NCBI RefSeq assembly: GCF_007997155.1
Contig: NZ_VORT01000002.1
Location: 62,001-126,000 of the forward strand
DNA: 64,000 bases
Reading direction: 5' to 3'
From: Aequorivita antarctica
GTDB taxonomy: Bacteria; Bacteroidota; Bacteroidia; Flavobacteriales; Flavobacteriaceae
In this document: positions 34,461 through 43,255 of the stretch, piece after piece
Layout of the letters: each line of letters begins with the position of its first letter
Position numbering within the stretch: position 1 is the stretch's first letter
Position numbers and translations under genes: made by a program
The notes under the pieces: generated by a model
The model's input: the letters and a program-made list of their open reading frames with translations, nothing else
The model's database searches: none
What the model was told of the DNA's origin: nothing

Positions 34461-37181
34461 CTAAAAGCTGTAATTTATACGTGCATAATAAAATGCTCCG
34501 CTAAATCCCATTTGAACTGAATCCCAATATCCACCACCTTCTGTCCAGTCATCTTGCTGGTCAGGATAAATATTGAAAAGGTTATTAGAACCGACGTTCA
34601 GTTTTATGTTTTTTGAAAGCTCAAAACCAAGATTTAAATCAGTTACAAATTTTGCTGAATAAGTATCTGTCGCTGCAATAACTTGATTTTCAAAACCACC
34701 ATAATCTGCAGGATCTTCAAACATTTGGAAATCCAAAAGTTCTACCTCACTAAAACGTGTAACAGTTAATGCTGCACTTAACCAATTTCTTTCATAAGTA
34801 AGGATTCCAACCAATTTGCTTTCAGGTGCAGAAGCCAATAAAAATGCTTTGTCTCTTTCCCCAAAAAATGTTTGCTCATCCAAATTTCCGTTTTTCACAT
34901 CTTTGATTACCATATTGTTAAAATTCGCCAAAACCGAGACACCAATAATATTGTCATCAAAATTATCTTTATACGTCAGCACAAGGTCAAGTCCTGTAGT
35001 TTCTGTATTCACACCATTTGCGAAAAATTGTGCAGAATCTACATTTTCAATTTGTGGGGCAGGAAAATTACCCGTCAAAACAATCCTATCTCTTACATCT
35101 ATGTAATAAAGATCTGCAGTTGCGGTAAATTTTGAGAAATTAGTAGTGAAGCCTAAACCAGCATTTGTGGATTTCTCTTCTTTTAAAGGACCAATTCCAA
35201 AAGAAGCAGTAACGGGACTATTGTTGGGTGATAATAATTGATCGCTAGCCACGCCACCAATAAAATTGGTGAAACGCAGATTATAATAAATCTGAGCTAA
35301 GGAAGGTGCTCTAAAACCAGTGCTTAAAGAACCTCTAACATTAATATTTTCAGTTGCTTTAAAACGCATAGCAAGCTTTCCGTTGATGGTGCTTCCGAAG
35401 TCGCTGTAATTTTCAAAACGTCCGGCAACGCTAACTAAAAAGGCTTTGCTTAAATCAAATTCACTGTCGGCATATACGGAAATGTTTGACCTGCTTCTGT
35501 CTACTTCGTTTGCAGGGCCATAGCCAGGGAAACCTTGAGAACCACCTGGCCTTAACTGAATTTTGCCATCATCGTCAAGAATCGGGTTTCCGTCCCTGTC
35601 TCTATAAATTACAATATCTTCTTCTGGGGTATTTGCATTTACGGGTACTCCATTAACGTCGTATGTTGCGTAAGATCCCTCTTCGCCTGCGAAAATTTTA
35701 AAGTTTTCCGTTCTGTATTCCGCCCCGAAGGCTAAGTTCATTCCGCTCAAAACATCATCGTAATATTTTGAAAAATCTAAATTTACCGTGTTTTGTGACA
35801 ATGTATGGCCTCCAGCATCAAATTCAGTTGGGGAAAGATTTACCAAGGAAGCATTCAATGTACCTTTTATATAGTAATGAAAATTGTTGATACCATAGGC
35901 GTTGCTTATATCCACTTTCCATCCAGAATCAGTTTCTGTTTTAACACCTGCAACTATTGAATTATCTGTGATTATCGATGTAATTCTTGGGGTGTAACCA
36001 TTTGGATAAATTGAGTCAACAACGCGATTTCCACCATTTCTAGTGAAAGCATACGCATCGGTATCTCTGTAATTTCTTCCTCCGAAAGCATAAATTTCAG
36101 TTTTTTCGCCTACCGGAATCCCAACATTTCCCATTAAGTTGAAACCTTCAATGGCAGCTTCGCCAAAACCTTTTCTGAAATCGAAAGTAGGTCGCAAAGT
36201 CTTATTTTTATTGATGTATTCAGTAGTAAAGTTTGCGAAACCACCTTTTTCACCAATAGCAAATCCGTAGTTAGCGCCGAATTTTACAGAGCCTCCATCG
36301 AAACTTTTATCCTTTCCAATTGCATTTCCATCTTTTTCGGTGTCTAGACGGTAACCGTCTGTATTCCAAAGACCATATGCGTCCTCTGTATAAGGGCTTG
36401 TATCAACATCTGCATTGTTGCTATAGGCTCCGTAGGAAACGCTACCCGATAATTCATCAACATTGTCTTTCAGAACAATATTTATAACACCTGCAATAGC
36501 ATCGCTACCGTATTGTGCGGAAGCGCCATCACGCAATATTTCTATTCGTTTAATGGAGGTTGCAGGAATTGCATTCAAGTCGGTACCGGTATTTCCACGT
36601 CCACGGGTTCCAAATACGTTTATTAATGAAGACTGATGTCTTCTTTTACCATTTATTAAAACCAAGGTTTGGTCTGGTCCTAAACCGCGCAGTGAAGCAG
36701 GGTCAATATGGTCCGCTCCGTCTGACCCAGATTGTTTGCTTGCATTAAAAGAAGGTGCTGCATATTGCAAAAGTTCGTTTATTTCCACTTTACCTACTTG
36801 CAATGTTGTGGATTCAACATCTATCACATCAATAGGAGAAGCAGAATTTACGGCGGTTCTTTTTGGACTACGTGAACCTACTATCATAACATCGTCCAGG
36901 GATTCTCCATTAGAAAGTGTAACTTGAATATTGGTTTGTCCATTCACTTCAATTTCTAGGTTATTAAACCCAACATAGCTAAAGCTTAAAGTGGCATTGT
37001 CTTTTACTTCAATTGTAAAATCACCATCTATGGTTGTAGTGGTTCCGTTTGTAGTTCCTTTTTCAACTACATTCACGAAGGAAAGAGGAACACCGGAGTC
37101 ATCAGTTACTGTTCCGGAAACGTTTATTTGCGAAAATGCAATTCCGCAGATAAAAAACAAGAGTAATGTAATTTTTTTCAT
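34461..37181 (-). CDS. TonB-dependent receptor with carboxypeptidase-like domain
   Basis: A 906-residue outer-membrane receptor. It has a signal peptide (about residues 1-17), a carboxypeptidase-like extension (about residues 18-95, INVSGTVTDDSGVPLSFVNV), a plug (about residues 110-240, with LRGLGPDQTLVLINGKRRH and EILRDGASAQYGSDAIAGVI) and a long barrel ending in the aromatic AFYYARINYSF. No SusD partner is adjacent, so it is not a classical glycan-utilisation pair. The substrate is unknown. It has its own terminator and lies between the two related secreted proteins. Confidence 0.9.
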   Translation of the reverse strand: MKKITLLLFFICGIAFSQINVSGTVTDDSGVPLSFVNVVEKGTTNGTTTTIDGDFTIEVKDNATLSFSYVGFNNLEIEVNGQTNIQVTLSNGESLDDVMIVGSRSPKRTAVNSASPIDVIDVESTTLQVGKVEINELLQYAAPSFNASKQSGSDGADHIDPASLRGLGPDQTLVLINGKRRHQSSLINVFGTRGRGNTGTDLNAIPATSIKRIEILRDGASAQYGSDAIAGVINIVLKDNVDELSGSVSYGAYSNNADVDTSPYTEDAYGLWNTDGYRLDTEKDGNAIGKDKSFDGGSVKFGANYGFAIGEKGGFANFTTEYINKNKTLRPTFDFRKGFGEAAIEGFNLMGNVGIPVGEKTEIYAFGGRNYRDTDAYAFTRNGGNRVVDSIYPNGYTPRITSIITDNSIVAGVKTETDSGWKVDISNAYGINNFHYYIKGTLNASLVNLSPTEFDAGGHTLSQNTVNLDFSKYYDDVLSGMNLAFGAEYRTENFKIFAGEEGSYATYDVNGVPVNANTPEEDIVIYRDRDGNPILDDDGKIQLRPGGSQGFPGYGPANEVDRSRSNISVYADSEFDLSKAFLVSVAGRFENYSDFGSTINGKLAMRFKATENINVRGSLSTGFRAPSLAQIYYNLRFTNFIGGVASDQLLSPNNSPVTASFGIGPLKEEKSTNAGLGFTTNFSKFTATADLYYIDVRDRIVLTGNFPAPQIENVDSAQFFANGVNTETTGLDLVLTYKDNFDDNIIGVSVLANFNNMVIKDVKNGNLDEQTFFGERDKAFLLASAPESKLVGILTYERNWLSAALTVTRFSEVELLDFQMFEDPADYGGFENQVIAATDTYSAKFVTDLNLGFELSKNIKLNVGSNNLFNIYPDQQDDWTEGGGYWDSVQMGFSGAFYYARINYSF

Positions 37182-37283
37182 TGGTTTGTTGTTTATAATG
37201 TTAGTTATTTGTTAAAGTTAAATCATTAACTCATCCGTTAGTCGGTTTTATTTACAATTTATAAACAAGGTTTTGCACATAAG

Positions 37284-37299
37284 CAATCAAATTTGATTG
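37284..37299. promoter_or_regulatory. 16-bp palindrome at the hydrolase promoter
   Basis: CAATCAAATTTGATTG is a perfect palindrome. It covers the putative -33 TTTG (37292-37295) of the alpha/beta-hydrolase pair and lies between that pair and the divergent TonB receptor gene. It is an operator candidate. Confidence 0.45.
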
Positions 37300-37324
37300 G
37301 GAAGATCATAATATTGTACTTTTA
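37292..37324 (+). promoter_or_regulatory. putative promoter of the hydrolase pair
   Basis: TTTG (37292-37295), a 21-nt spacer and TACTTTTA (37317-37324), one base off TAnnTTTG. The ATG at 37331 follows by 6 nt, so the mRNA would be nearly leaderless. Confidence 0.4.
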
Positions 37325-37330
37325 TAAGAA

Positions 37331-38197
37331 ATGAAATTTATGCCTCTTTGGTTGTATATTTTGGTTATCGTGCTTGTGGCTTACGCAGCCATAAGTATAT
37401 TGCTATACTATCTTCAAGACTATTTTTTGTTCAAGCCTGAAAAACTTCCGAAGGACTTCAATTTTTATTACGAAAACCAAACTGTTTCAGAATACAATAT
37501 TGAAACACGTGATGGTGCCATTATTAACGGGCTTCATTTTAGTGTTGAAAAACCACTAGGCGTGGTGCTTTATTTAAAAGGAAACTCAAAAAGCATTAAG
37601 GGTTGGGGGAAGTTCGCTGTGGATTTTACCCGAAACAATTATGATGTAATTATGGTAGATTATCGAGGCTTTGGGAAAAGCACAGGCAAGCGTTCGCAAA
37701 AAGCCATAAAGCATGATCTGCAGTTTATTTACAACAAAATCCGGGAGAAGGTGGGGGAAAAATACATTATCATTTATGGGCGCTCTATGGGTTCTGGCTT
37801 CGCTACAAAACTCGCTTCAATGAACAGCCCAAAAATGTTGATTCTCGATGCGCCGTATTATAGTTTAACCAAAGTAACCGGACGTTATATGCCGTTTATG
37901 CCGCTTTCAATTATTTTAAAATACCCAATGCCAACCTATAAATGGCTGAAATACGTAAAATGTCCAATCCACATAATCCACGGTACAAAAGATAAGTTGA
38001 TACCTTTTAGTAGTAGTGTGAAATTATCGCAGATAAACGCAAAACTCACTCGATTGCACCCAATAATAGGGGGAGGCCATAAAAATTTGAACAACTTTGA
38101 ATCCTATCATAAAATATTGACAGAAATCATCAAGTCTAAACCAATGGAAATAGACCTTTCCACTACCAGCATAGGGGTAAAACATTCTTCACGATAA
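37331..38197 (+). CDS. membrane-anchored alpha/beta hydrolase with altered oxyanion motif
   Basis: A 288-residue protein with an N-terminal membrane helix (about residues 5-27) and an alpha/beta-hydrolase domain facing the cytosol or periplasm. The nucleophile Ser152 lies in YGRSMGSG, Asp221 in GTKDKLIP and His250 in GGGHKNL, a full triad. The HG motif before the oxyanion hole, kept as YFHGNAG in the neighbour, is YLKGNSK here, with Lys83 replacing His. It is homologous to the next gene over its length, and the two share a TAATG junction. The substrate is unknown. Confidence 0.82.
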   Translation: MKFMPLWLYILVIVLVAYAAISILLYYLQDYFLFKPEKLPKDFNFYYENQTVSEYNIETRDGAIINGLHFSVEKPLGVVLYLKGNSKSIKGWGKFAVDFTRNNYDVIMVDYRGFGKSTGKRSQKAIKHDLQFIYNKIREKVGEKYIIIYGRSMGSGFATKLASMNSPKMLILDAPYYSLTKVTGRYMPFMPLSIILKYPMPTYKWLKYVKCPIHIIHGTKDKLIPFSSSVKLSQINAKLTRLHPIIGGGHKNLNNFESYHKILTEIIKSKPMEIDLSTTSIGVKHSSR

Positions 38198-38994
38198 TGA
38201 TTCGACGACTAAAGAAATTTCTAATAATAATTGCTTCGCTGTATGCACTCATATTTATTGGGCTCTATTTCTTGCAGGAAAAAATGATTTTTATGCCAGA
38301 ATCGCTTCCGCAGGATTATTCCTATTCATTCCCGGAAAATTTTGACGAAATCAATTTAAGAACACCAGATGGTGCAATACTGAATGCACTTCATTTTAAA
38401 GCTGAAAATCCCAAAGGCGTTGTGCTTTATTTTCACGGAAATGCCGGCGAGCTATCGCGATGGGGTATGATAGTTCAAAAATTCGTTGAACTCCAATACG
38501 ATGTTCTGGTTATGGATTATAGAACTTATGGAAAAAGTACGGGAAAACTAAGCCAAAAAGCTTTGTACAATGATGCCCAATTATTTTATGATGAACTTCT
38601 GAAAAATTATCGGGAAGACGAAATTGTGGTTTACGGTAGATCTTTGGGAACTACTTTTGCAACTTATGTGGCAGCCAAAAACCATCCAAAACAATTAATT
38701 CTCGAAGCACCATTTTATAGTTTAAATGAATTGGCGAGCGAGCGTTTTCCGATCTATCCCGTAAGTTGGTTTTTGAAGTTTAATTTTCCCACATATCAAT
38801 ACTTAAAGGAAGTGTCGTGCCCTGTTACAATTTTCCACGGAACCGATGATTTGGTGGTTAACTATGAAAACAGCGAGAAACTTTCAAAAATCCCAACAAA
38901 AGGTAAACTTAATTTCATAAGCATTCCCGAGGGGACACACCATAATTTGGGTAATCATGAAGTTTATAAAAGAACACTCGATAAAATCCTTTAG
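38197..38994 (+). CDS. membrane-anchored alpha/beta hydrolase
   Basis: A 265-residue paralogue of the preceding protein. It has an N-terminal membrane helix (about residues 8-26), the HG motif at His80 (YFHGNAG), Ser149 in YGRSLGTT, Asp217 or Asp218 in GTDDLVV and His248 or His249 in GTHHNLG. It resembles the BEM46/YfhR group, whose members are poorly characterised hydrolases. It is translationally coupled to the first copy and ends at a strong terminator. Confidence 0.85.
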   Translation: MIRRLKKFLIIIASLYALIFIGLYFLQEKMIFMPESLPQDYSYSFPENFDEINLRTPDGAILNALHFKAENPKGVVLYFHGNAGELSRWGMIVQKFVELQYDVLVMDYRTYGKSTGKLSQKALYNDAQLFYDELLKNYREDEIVVYGRSLGTTFATYVAAKNHPKQLILEAPFYSLNELASERFPIYPVSWFLKFNFPTYQYLKEVSCPVTIFHGTDDLVVNYENSEKLSKIPTKGKLNFISIPEGTHHNLGNHEVYKRTLDKIL

Positions 38995-39000
38995 AATAAA

Positions 39001-39034
39001 AAAATCCATCGAGGTTAGACCATCGATGGATTTT
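39001..39034. terminator. bidirectional terminator
   Basis: AAAATCCATCG (39001-39011) pairs perfectly with CGATGGATTTT (39024-39034) around a 12-nt loop, between convergent genes ending at 38994 and 39058. Confidence 0.85.
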
Positions 39035-39057
39035 CTTTAAATATTTAAAATAAAAGT

Positions 39058-39531
39058 TTAGTCCTTTTTAAGTTTAGACATTCCTTTTGGTCTTGATTCT
39101 AATTGGGCTCTTCTTTCGGCAAGTTCTTTCTGCATTTGCGCTTGTTTTGCTTCGTATTCCATTTTCTTTTTGGCCGCTATTTCAGCCTGTTCCTTTTTGG
39201 AGGCTTCAAGTTGAGCTTGTTGCTGTTTCTTTTTTTCAGCAATCATTGCCTCATTTTGCGCGTCTACATATACTTCATCTACTAAAACTTTCTTGTCGCT
39301 ATCTTCTTTGGTAACCTCACTAAAATTTCTGTCAATTTTATTACTGTCTTCTATAATAAGAGCTCCTGATTCAGTATCGATGTCTTTTGTTTCCATTACT
39401 TTCACATCGCTACCATCTCTTGTAATCACGCGTTTCGTGGTAGATTCTTCTTTTATTGATTTATTTACTTGTGCTTGAATACCTGCAATGCTTAAAACTG
39501 CAACAGCTAGGCTCATCATTAATTTTTTCAT
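39058..39531 (-). CDS. secreted hypothetical protein with charged coiled-coil tail
   Basis: A 157-residue protein with a signal peptide (about residues 1-20, SIAGIQA before QVNKS). Residues about 25-85 resemble the protein at 33778-34311 (TTKRVITRDGSDVKVMETKD, then DTESGALIIEDSNKIDR). From about residue 95 the protein is a long Glu/Lys/Gln/Ala helix that should form a coiled coil (KKQQQAQLEASKKEQAEIAA), ending in a basic SKLKKD. It is probably periplasmic. The function is unknown. Confidence 0.7.
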   Translation of the reverse strand: MKKLMMSLAVAVLSIAGIQAQVNKSIKEESTTKRVITRDGSDVKVMETKDIDTESGALIIEDSNKIDRNFSEVTKEDSDKKVLVDEVYVDAQNEAMIAEKKKQQQAQLEASKKEQAEIAAKKKMEYEAKQAQMQKELAERRAQLESRPKGMSKLKKD

Positions 39532-39669
39532 AATTATTGGTTATTTAAGGTTTAAAGGGTAAACATAGTGCTATTATCGTTAAATTCTTGTGAATCTTTA
39601 GTGAAATAAAACCCAATCTTTTTCAGCAAAGCATTTCAAATCAAATATGAAAAGTCTGCTTTGAAGATG

Positions 39670-39677
39670 TATATTTG
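39670..39677 (+). promoter_or_regulatory. putative -7 box of ychF
   Basis: TATATTTG matches TAnnTTTG and lies 22 nt before the ATG. No TTTG is seen at the proper -33 distance. Confidence 0.4.
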
Positions 39678-39699
39678 CACCCTGAAAAAAATATAATAA

Positions 39700-40794
39700 A
39701 TGAAAGCAGGTATCGTAGGATTGCCAAACGTAGGAAAATCCACTCTATTTAATTGTTTGTCGAATGCAAAAGCACAAAGTGCTAACTTCCCTTTTTGTAC
39801 CATCGAGCCAAATGTGGGCGTGGTGAACGTTCCTGACAAACGTTTGTTGAAATTAGAAGAATTGGTAAATCCGGAACGTGTATTACCCGCAACTGTTGAA
39901 ATAGTTGACATTGCCGGATTGGTAAAAGGTGCAAGCAAAGGCGAAGGTTTAGGGAATCAGTTTTTGAGCAACATTCGCGAAACCGATGCAATTCTACACG
40001 TATTGCGTTGTTTTGATAATGATAATATTGTTCACGTGGATGGAAACATAAACCCAATACGCGATAAGGAGACGATTGATATTGAACTTCAGTTGAAGGA
40101 TTTGGAAACCGTGGACAAAAAGCTAGAAAAAGTAAAACGCGCTGCACGCACAGGCAATAAGGAAGCTCAAAAAGAAGAAACGGCTTTATTGAAAGTAAAA
40201 GCTGGTTTGGAAGCTGGAGTTTCAGTTCGAGCCATCGATTTAACCGAAAGTGAAAGAGAAGAATTTATAGTGGACGCTCAATTTATCACAGACAAACCCG
40301 TAATGTATGTTTGTAATGTAGATGAAGGATCAGCTGCAACTGGAAATGCTTATGTTGAAAAAGTAAAAGCAGCAGTTGCTGGCGAAAACGCCGAAGTTTT
40401 GGTGTTGGCAGTAGGCACCGAAGCTGATATTACCGAACTGGAAACTTTTGAAGAACGCCAGATGTTCTTAGAAGATTTGGGGCTGGATGAGGCAGGTTCC
40501 GCAAAATTGATTAGAAGCGCCTATAAATTATTGAACCTTCAAACCTATTTTACCGCTGGTGTGAAGGAAGTACGCGCTTGGACCATTCCTGTTGGCGCTA
40601 CGGCACCGCAAGCTGCAGGTGTAATTCACACAGATTTTGAAAAAGGTTTCATTCGTGCCGAAGTTATAAAGTATGACGACTTCGTAACCTATGGCAGCGA
40701 GGCAAAAGTGAAAGAAGCTGGAAAGATGGGAGTAGAAGGGAAGGAATACATCGTGAAAGATGGCGATGTGATGCACTTTAGATTTAATGTTTAA
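39700..40794 (+). CDS. ychF: redox-regulated ATPase YchF/OLA1
   Basis: A 364-residue protein of the Obg-related GTPase superfamily that prefers ATP and binds the ribosome. The P-loop is GLPNVGKS (residues 7-14). [20 protein letters not shown] is the G3 region. A helical coiled-coil insert covers about residues 130-180, and a TGS domain closes the protein (about residues 280-363, ending VMHFRFNV). The G4 motif is CNVDEG in place of NKxD, as usual for YchF. It stands alone and converges on the PAP2 gene. Confidence 0.95.
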   Translation: MKAGIVGLPNVGKSTLFNCLSNAKAQSANFPFCTIEPNVGVVNVPDKRLLKLEELVNPERVLPATVEIVDIAGLVKGASKGEGLGNQFLSNIRETDAILHVLRCFDNDNIVHVDGNINPIRDKETIDIELQLKDLETVDKKLEKVKRAARTGNKEAQKEETALLKVKAGLEAGVSVRAIDLTESEREEFIVDAQFITDKPVMYVCNVDEGSAATGNAYVEKVKAAVAGENAEVLVLAVGTEADITELETFEERQMFLEDLGLDEAGSAKLIRSAYKLLNLQTYFTAGVKEVRAWTIPVGATAPQAAGVIHTDFEKGFIRAEVIKYDDFVTYGSEAKVKEAGKMGVEGKEYIVKDGDVMHFRFNV

Positions 40795-40819
40795 AACAGC
40801 AGTTGAATTAGTGTAGCTT

Positions 40820-40845
40820 ACTTTTTAAAGATTTCTTTAAAAAGT
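40820..40845. terminator. bidirectional terminator overlapping the PAP2 stop
   Basis: ACTTTTTAAAG (40820-40830) pairs perfectly with CTTTAAAAAGT (40835-40845) around a 4-nt loop. The stem includes the stop codon of the minus-strand PAP2 gene (40837-40839). It separates that gene from the convergent ychF. Confidence 0.55.
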
Positions 40846-41802
40846 ATACCTAAAAGTCATTCCATTAAGTTTTTCCCCATTAAAGCTAGTACTGGAGCTT
40901 GGGTAGATCTCTATGTTTTCGTACTTTTTCTTATGTAGTTCCGGCACTAAAATTCCAGTAGCTGCGCCTAAGGCATAGCCTAAAGCCACGTCTGTTAAAA
41001 AGTGTTGTCCAGATTCTATCCTTAGATACCCAACAACTGCTGGTATTGTTGCTGCTCCAGCCCAAATAAATCCTTTTCCATTAGTATCTGGATTAAAATC
41101 ACAATATGCTTTTGCCGCAAAAAAGGTTGCAGTTGCAGTAGCTGCAACATGTCCCGAATAGAATGAACGCTGCCCACTATTATTAAACCGTTTATAATTT
41201 GAAGTCTCGCCGCTATTGTCATAAACAAAAGGGCGACTTTTATCCACAAATCTAGCTGTTAAGGAGTATAAAGCGGAAGAAGTGGCCAAACTTTCAATAT
41301 AGATGGCAATGTATTCTCCTGCTTGGGCGTTAATATTGTCATTGAAAAGCAGTGCTATAGGAGCAGTAAGAGAAGTGTATAAAATAGCATCACTTAAAGA
41401 GCGTGCGCTTTCTGAATGTTTTCCAGCTGCCCATCTATCTATTGACGAAATTTTGTCAATTTCTTTTTGAAGACTTGCATTATTTAAAAATTTTTCTTGG
41501 TCTGCCAATGACAATCCATTTTTGCTGCTTGAAAGTATTAACCCGGCTGTGCTAACGCTAATGCCTGCTCCAGTCCAAATACCATCGCGCAGCCACTTCC
41601 ATTCATAAGTTGGATTGTTTTTTAAAACACTAAATGTGCTTTCTTTTTTTAAATTGTAGCTAAAATTTTGAGGAGTTGGTTCATTTAGAGTAAATGATTG
41701 AAAAGAAAGCAATGCCGAATTGTTTTTTTTAATTGTATCAATTTGCTGTGAATAAATAAAAGCAGGAAAAAAAGAGAAGAACAATAAAATTGTTTTGATC
41801 AT
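40837..41802 (-). CDS. PAP2-family phosphatase
   Basis: A 321-residue protein with a signal peptide (about residues 1-18). The three PAP2 motifs are readable: KSRPF (about residue 190), FYSGHVAATATA (about residue 215) and RIESGQHFLTDVALGY (about residue 262), where the His and Asp act in catalysis. The family removes phosphate from lipid phosphates such as undecaprenyl diphosphate or phosphatidate. The first motif is shortened compared with the KxxxxxxRP consensus but keeps its Arg-Pro. The C-terminal end YPSSSTSFNGEKLNGMTFRY looks like a short outer-membrane strand. The substrate is unknown. Confidence 0.82.
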   Translation of the reverse strand: MIKTILLFFSFFPAFIYSQQIDTIKKNNSALLSFQSFTLNEPTPQNFSYNLKKESTFSVLKNNPTYEWKWLRDGIWTGAGISVSTAGLILSSSKNGLSLADQEKFLNNASLQKEIDKISSIDRWAAGKHSESARSLSDAILYTSLTAPIALLFNDNINAQAGEYIAIYIESLATSSALYSLTARFVDKSRPFVYDNSGETSNYKRFNNSGQRSFYSGHVAATATATFFAAKAYCDFNPDTNGKGFIWAGAATIPAVVGYLRIESGQHFLTDVALGYALGAATGILVPELHKKKYENIEIYPSSSTSFNGEKLNGMTFRYTF

Positions 41803-41853
41803 ATAAAAAGGGAGAATATCAATTATAAAAGTTTAAATAAGTTATATAAACGC

Positions 41854-42144
41854 CTATTCATACAATTTTAGTCTCTTTTTGTATAAACTCATTTCTTTTT
41901 CTATTTTATTTAAGCGCTTTAGCATCTGTTTTATAGCGTCTAAGCCTTCAAAATTGATGCCTAAATCGTTGTGAAGTCGAAACATCCTTTCAATTTCCGA
42001 AATATCTTTTTCATCAATAAAAAGGTCGTTTTCCTTTTCTTCAAAAGCAATCAATCCGTATTCGTGAAGCCGATTTACAAAAGCATCTTCAACCTGTGCA
42101 TGTTTGCAGTAGTGCCTAACCAATATATATTTTTCTCTTGCCAT
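41854..42144 (-). CDS. CbpM-like chaperone modulator
   Basis: A 96-residue, highly charged, mostly helical protein starting MAREKYILVRHYCKHAQVED. It matches the CbpM/MerR-like modulators that bind CbpA and restrain its J-domain. An N-terminal helix-turn-helix-like part (about residues 1-50) and a C-terminal coiled coil (KQMLKRLNKIEKEMSLYKKR) can be seen. Its ATG shares a base with the stop of cbpA (TAATG), so production is coupled, which strongly supports the partnership. Confidence 0.85.
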   Translation of the reverse strand: MAREKYILVRHYCKHAQVEDAFVNRLHEYGLIAFEEKENDLFIDEKDISEIERMFRLHNDLGINFEGLDAIKQMLKRLNKIEKEMSLYKKRLKLYE

Positions 42145-43052
42145 TATCTCAGTTTTGAAAGTTCAGTAAAAAGTTCTTTTTCTTTGTCCGAAAGATTGTT
42201 GGGGAGCACAATTTTATATGTGATAAACAGATCGCCGTGTTGATCTTCCTTTTTGTATTTGGGCAATCCTTTGCCTTTCAATTTTACTTTTGTGTCGTTT
42301 TGGGTTTCAGGTTTTACGTTCAGCTTCACTTTTCCTGTGAGCGTTTCAACCGTAATTTCACCACCTAAAAGTGCGGTGTAAAGTGAAATTTCTTCAGTTG
42401 AATAAATATCGCTTTCCAACCTTTTAAAACGGGTGTTGTTGAAAATTTCAAAAGTTATAAATAAATCGCCTTTTGGCCCGCCGTTCATTCCTTCGCCACC
42501 GTACCCTTTAATTTTTAGGGTTTGCCCATCCTCAACTCCAGCTGGAATTGTTATTCTAATTTTTTTGTCTCCTAAGCTGATGGTTTGTTTCTGGCTTTGA
42601 AGAACATCGGTCAAATTCAATCGAAGTGTTGCGTTCAAGTCCTGACCTTTAAACTGTGCAGTTTGCCTGCTACTTCCACCACCACGGCTATGGCCACCGC
42701 CAAACATAGATTCAAAAAAGTCTGAAAACTGGCTATCGTCAAATCCTTGTCCTCCGCCGGAATAAGTTCTCTGTCCACCAAATCCTTGCGAGCCCTGCTG
42801 TTGTTTGGCTTTCTCAAAAGCATCGGCGTGTTGCCAATCTTTTCCATATTGGTCATATTTTTTGCGATTTTCAGGATCGCTCAAAACTTCGTTTGCCTCA
42901 TTTATCTGCTGAAATTTTTGTTGTGCTGTTTTATCGTTTGGGTTTAAATCTGGGTGATGTTTTCTAGCAAGTTTGCGATATGCTTTTTTAATATCGGCTG
43001 CCGTTGCGCTTTTGTCCAGCCCAAGAACCTTGTAGTAGTCTATAAATTCCAT
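42144..43052 (-). CDS. cbpA: DnaJ-family co-chaperone CbpA
   Basis: A 302-residue J-protein. The J-domain (residues about 4-70) has His33-Pro34-Asp35 (RKHHPDLNP), needed to stimulate DnaK. A Gly/Ser-rich linker with many Gln follows (about residues 85-140), then two C-terminal substrate-binding beta domains (about residues 140-295). It lacks the zinc-finger domain of DnaJ, which defines the CbpA type. CbpM follows directly. Confidence 0.92.
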   Translation of the reverse strand: MEFIDYYKVLGLDKSATAADIKKAYRKLARKHHPDLNPNDKTAQQKFQQINEANEVLSDPENRKKYDQYGKDWQHADAFEKAKQQQGSQGFGGQRTYSGGGQGFDDSQFSDFFESMFGGGHSRGGGSSRQTAQFKGQDLNATLRLNLTDVLQSQKQTISLGDKKIRITIPAGVEDGQTLKIKGYGGEGMNGGPKGDLFITFEIFNNTRFKRLESDIYSTEEISLYTALLGGEITVETLTGKVKLNVKPETQNDTKVKLKGKGLPKYKKEDQHGDLFITYKIVLPNNLSDKEKELFTELSKLR

Positions 43053-43200
43053 TCAGGTATTTTATTTGTGTATGAAATTATGAAAAGAAAATAGAACAAG
43101 GCGGCCAAAGTGATATTTCTTCACAAAAATTTAGTAATTGCGAATTAAAATTAATTACTAACAATAACTGCCATTTTATTGTTAATTACTTTCTGAGGTA

Positions 43201-43229
43201 TTGGTTTCACAAGTGCTCGCGTATATTTA
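43201..43229 (+). promoter_or_regulatory. putative promoter of parE
   Basis: TTG (43201-43203), an 18-nt spacer and TATATTTA (43222-43229), one base from TAnnTTTG. The leader to the ATG at 43256 would be about 20 nt. Confidence 0.4.
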
Positions 43230-43255
43230 TATTAGCAGCCCTACACCAAATCTTT

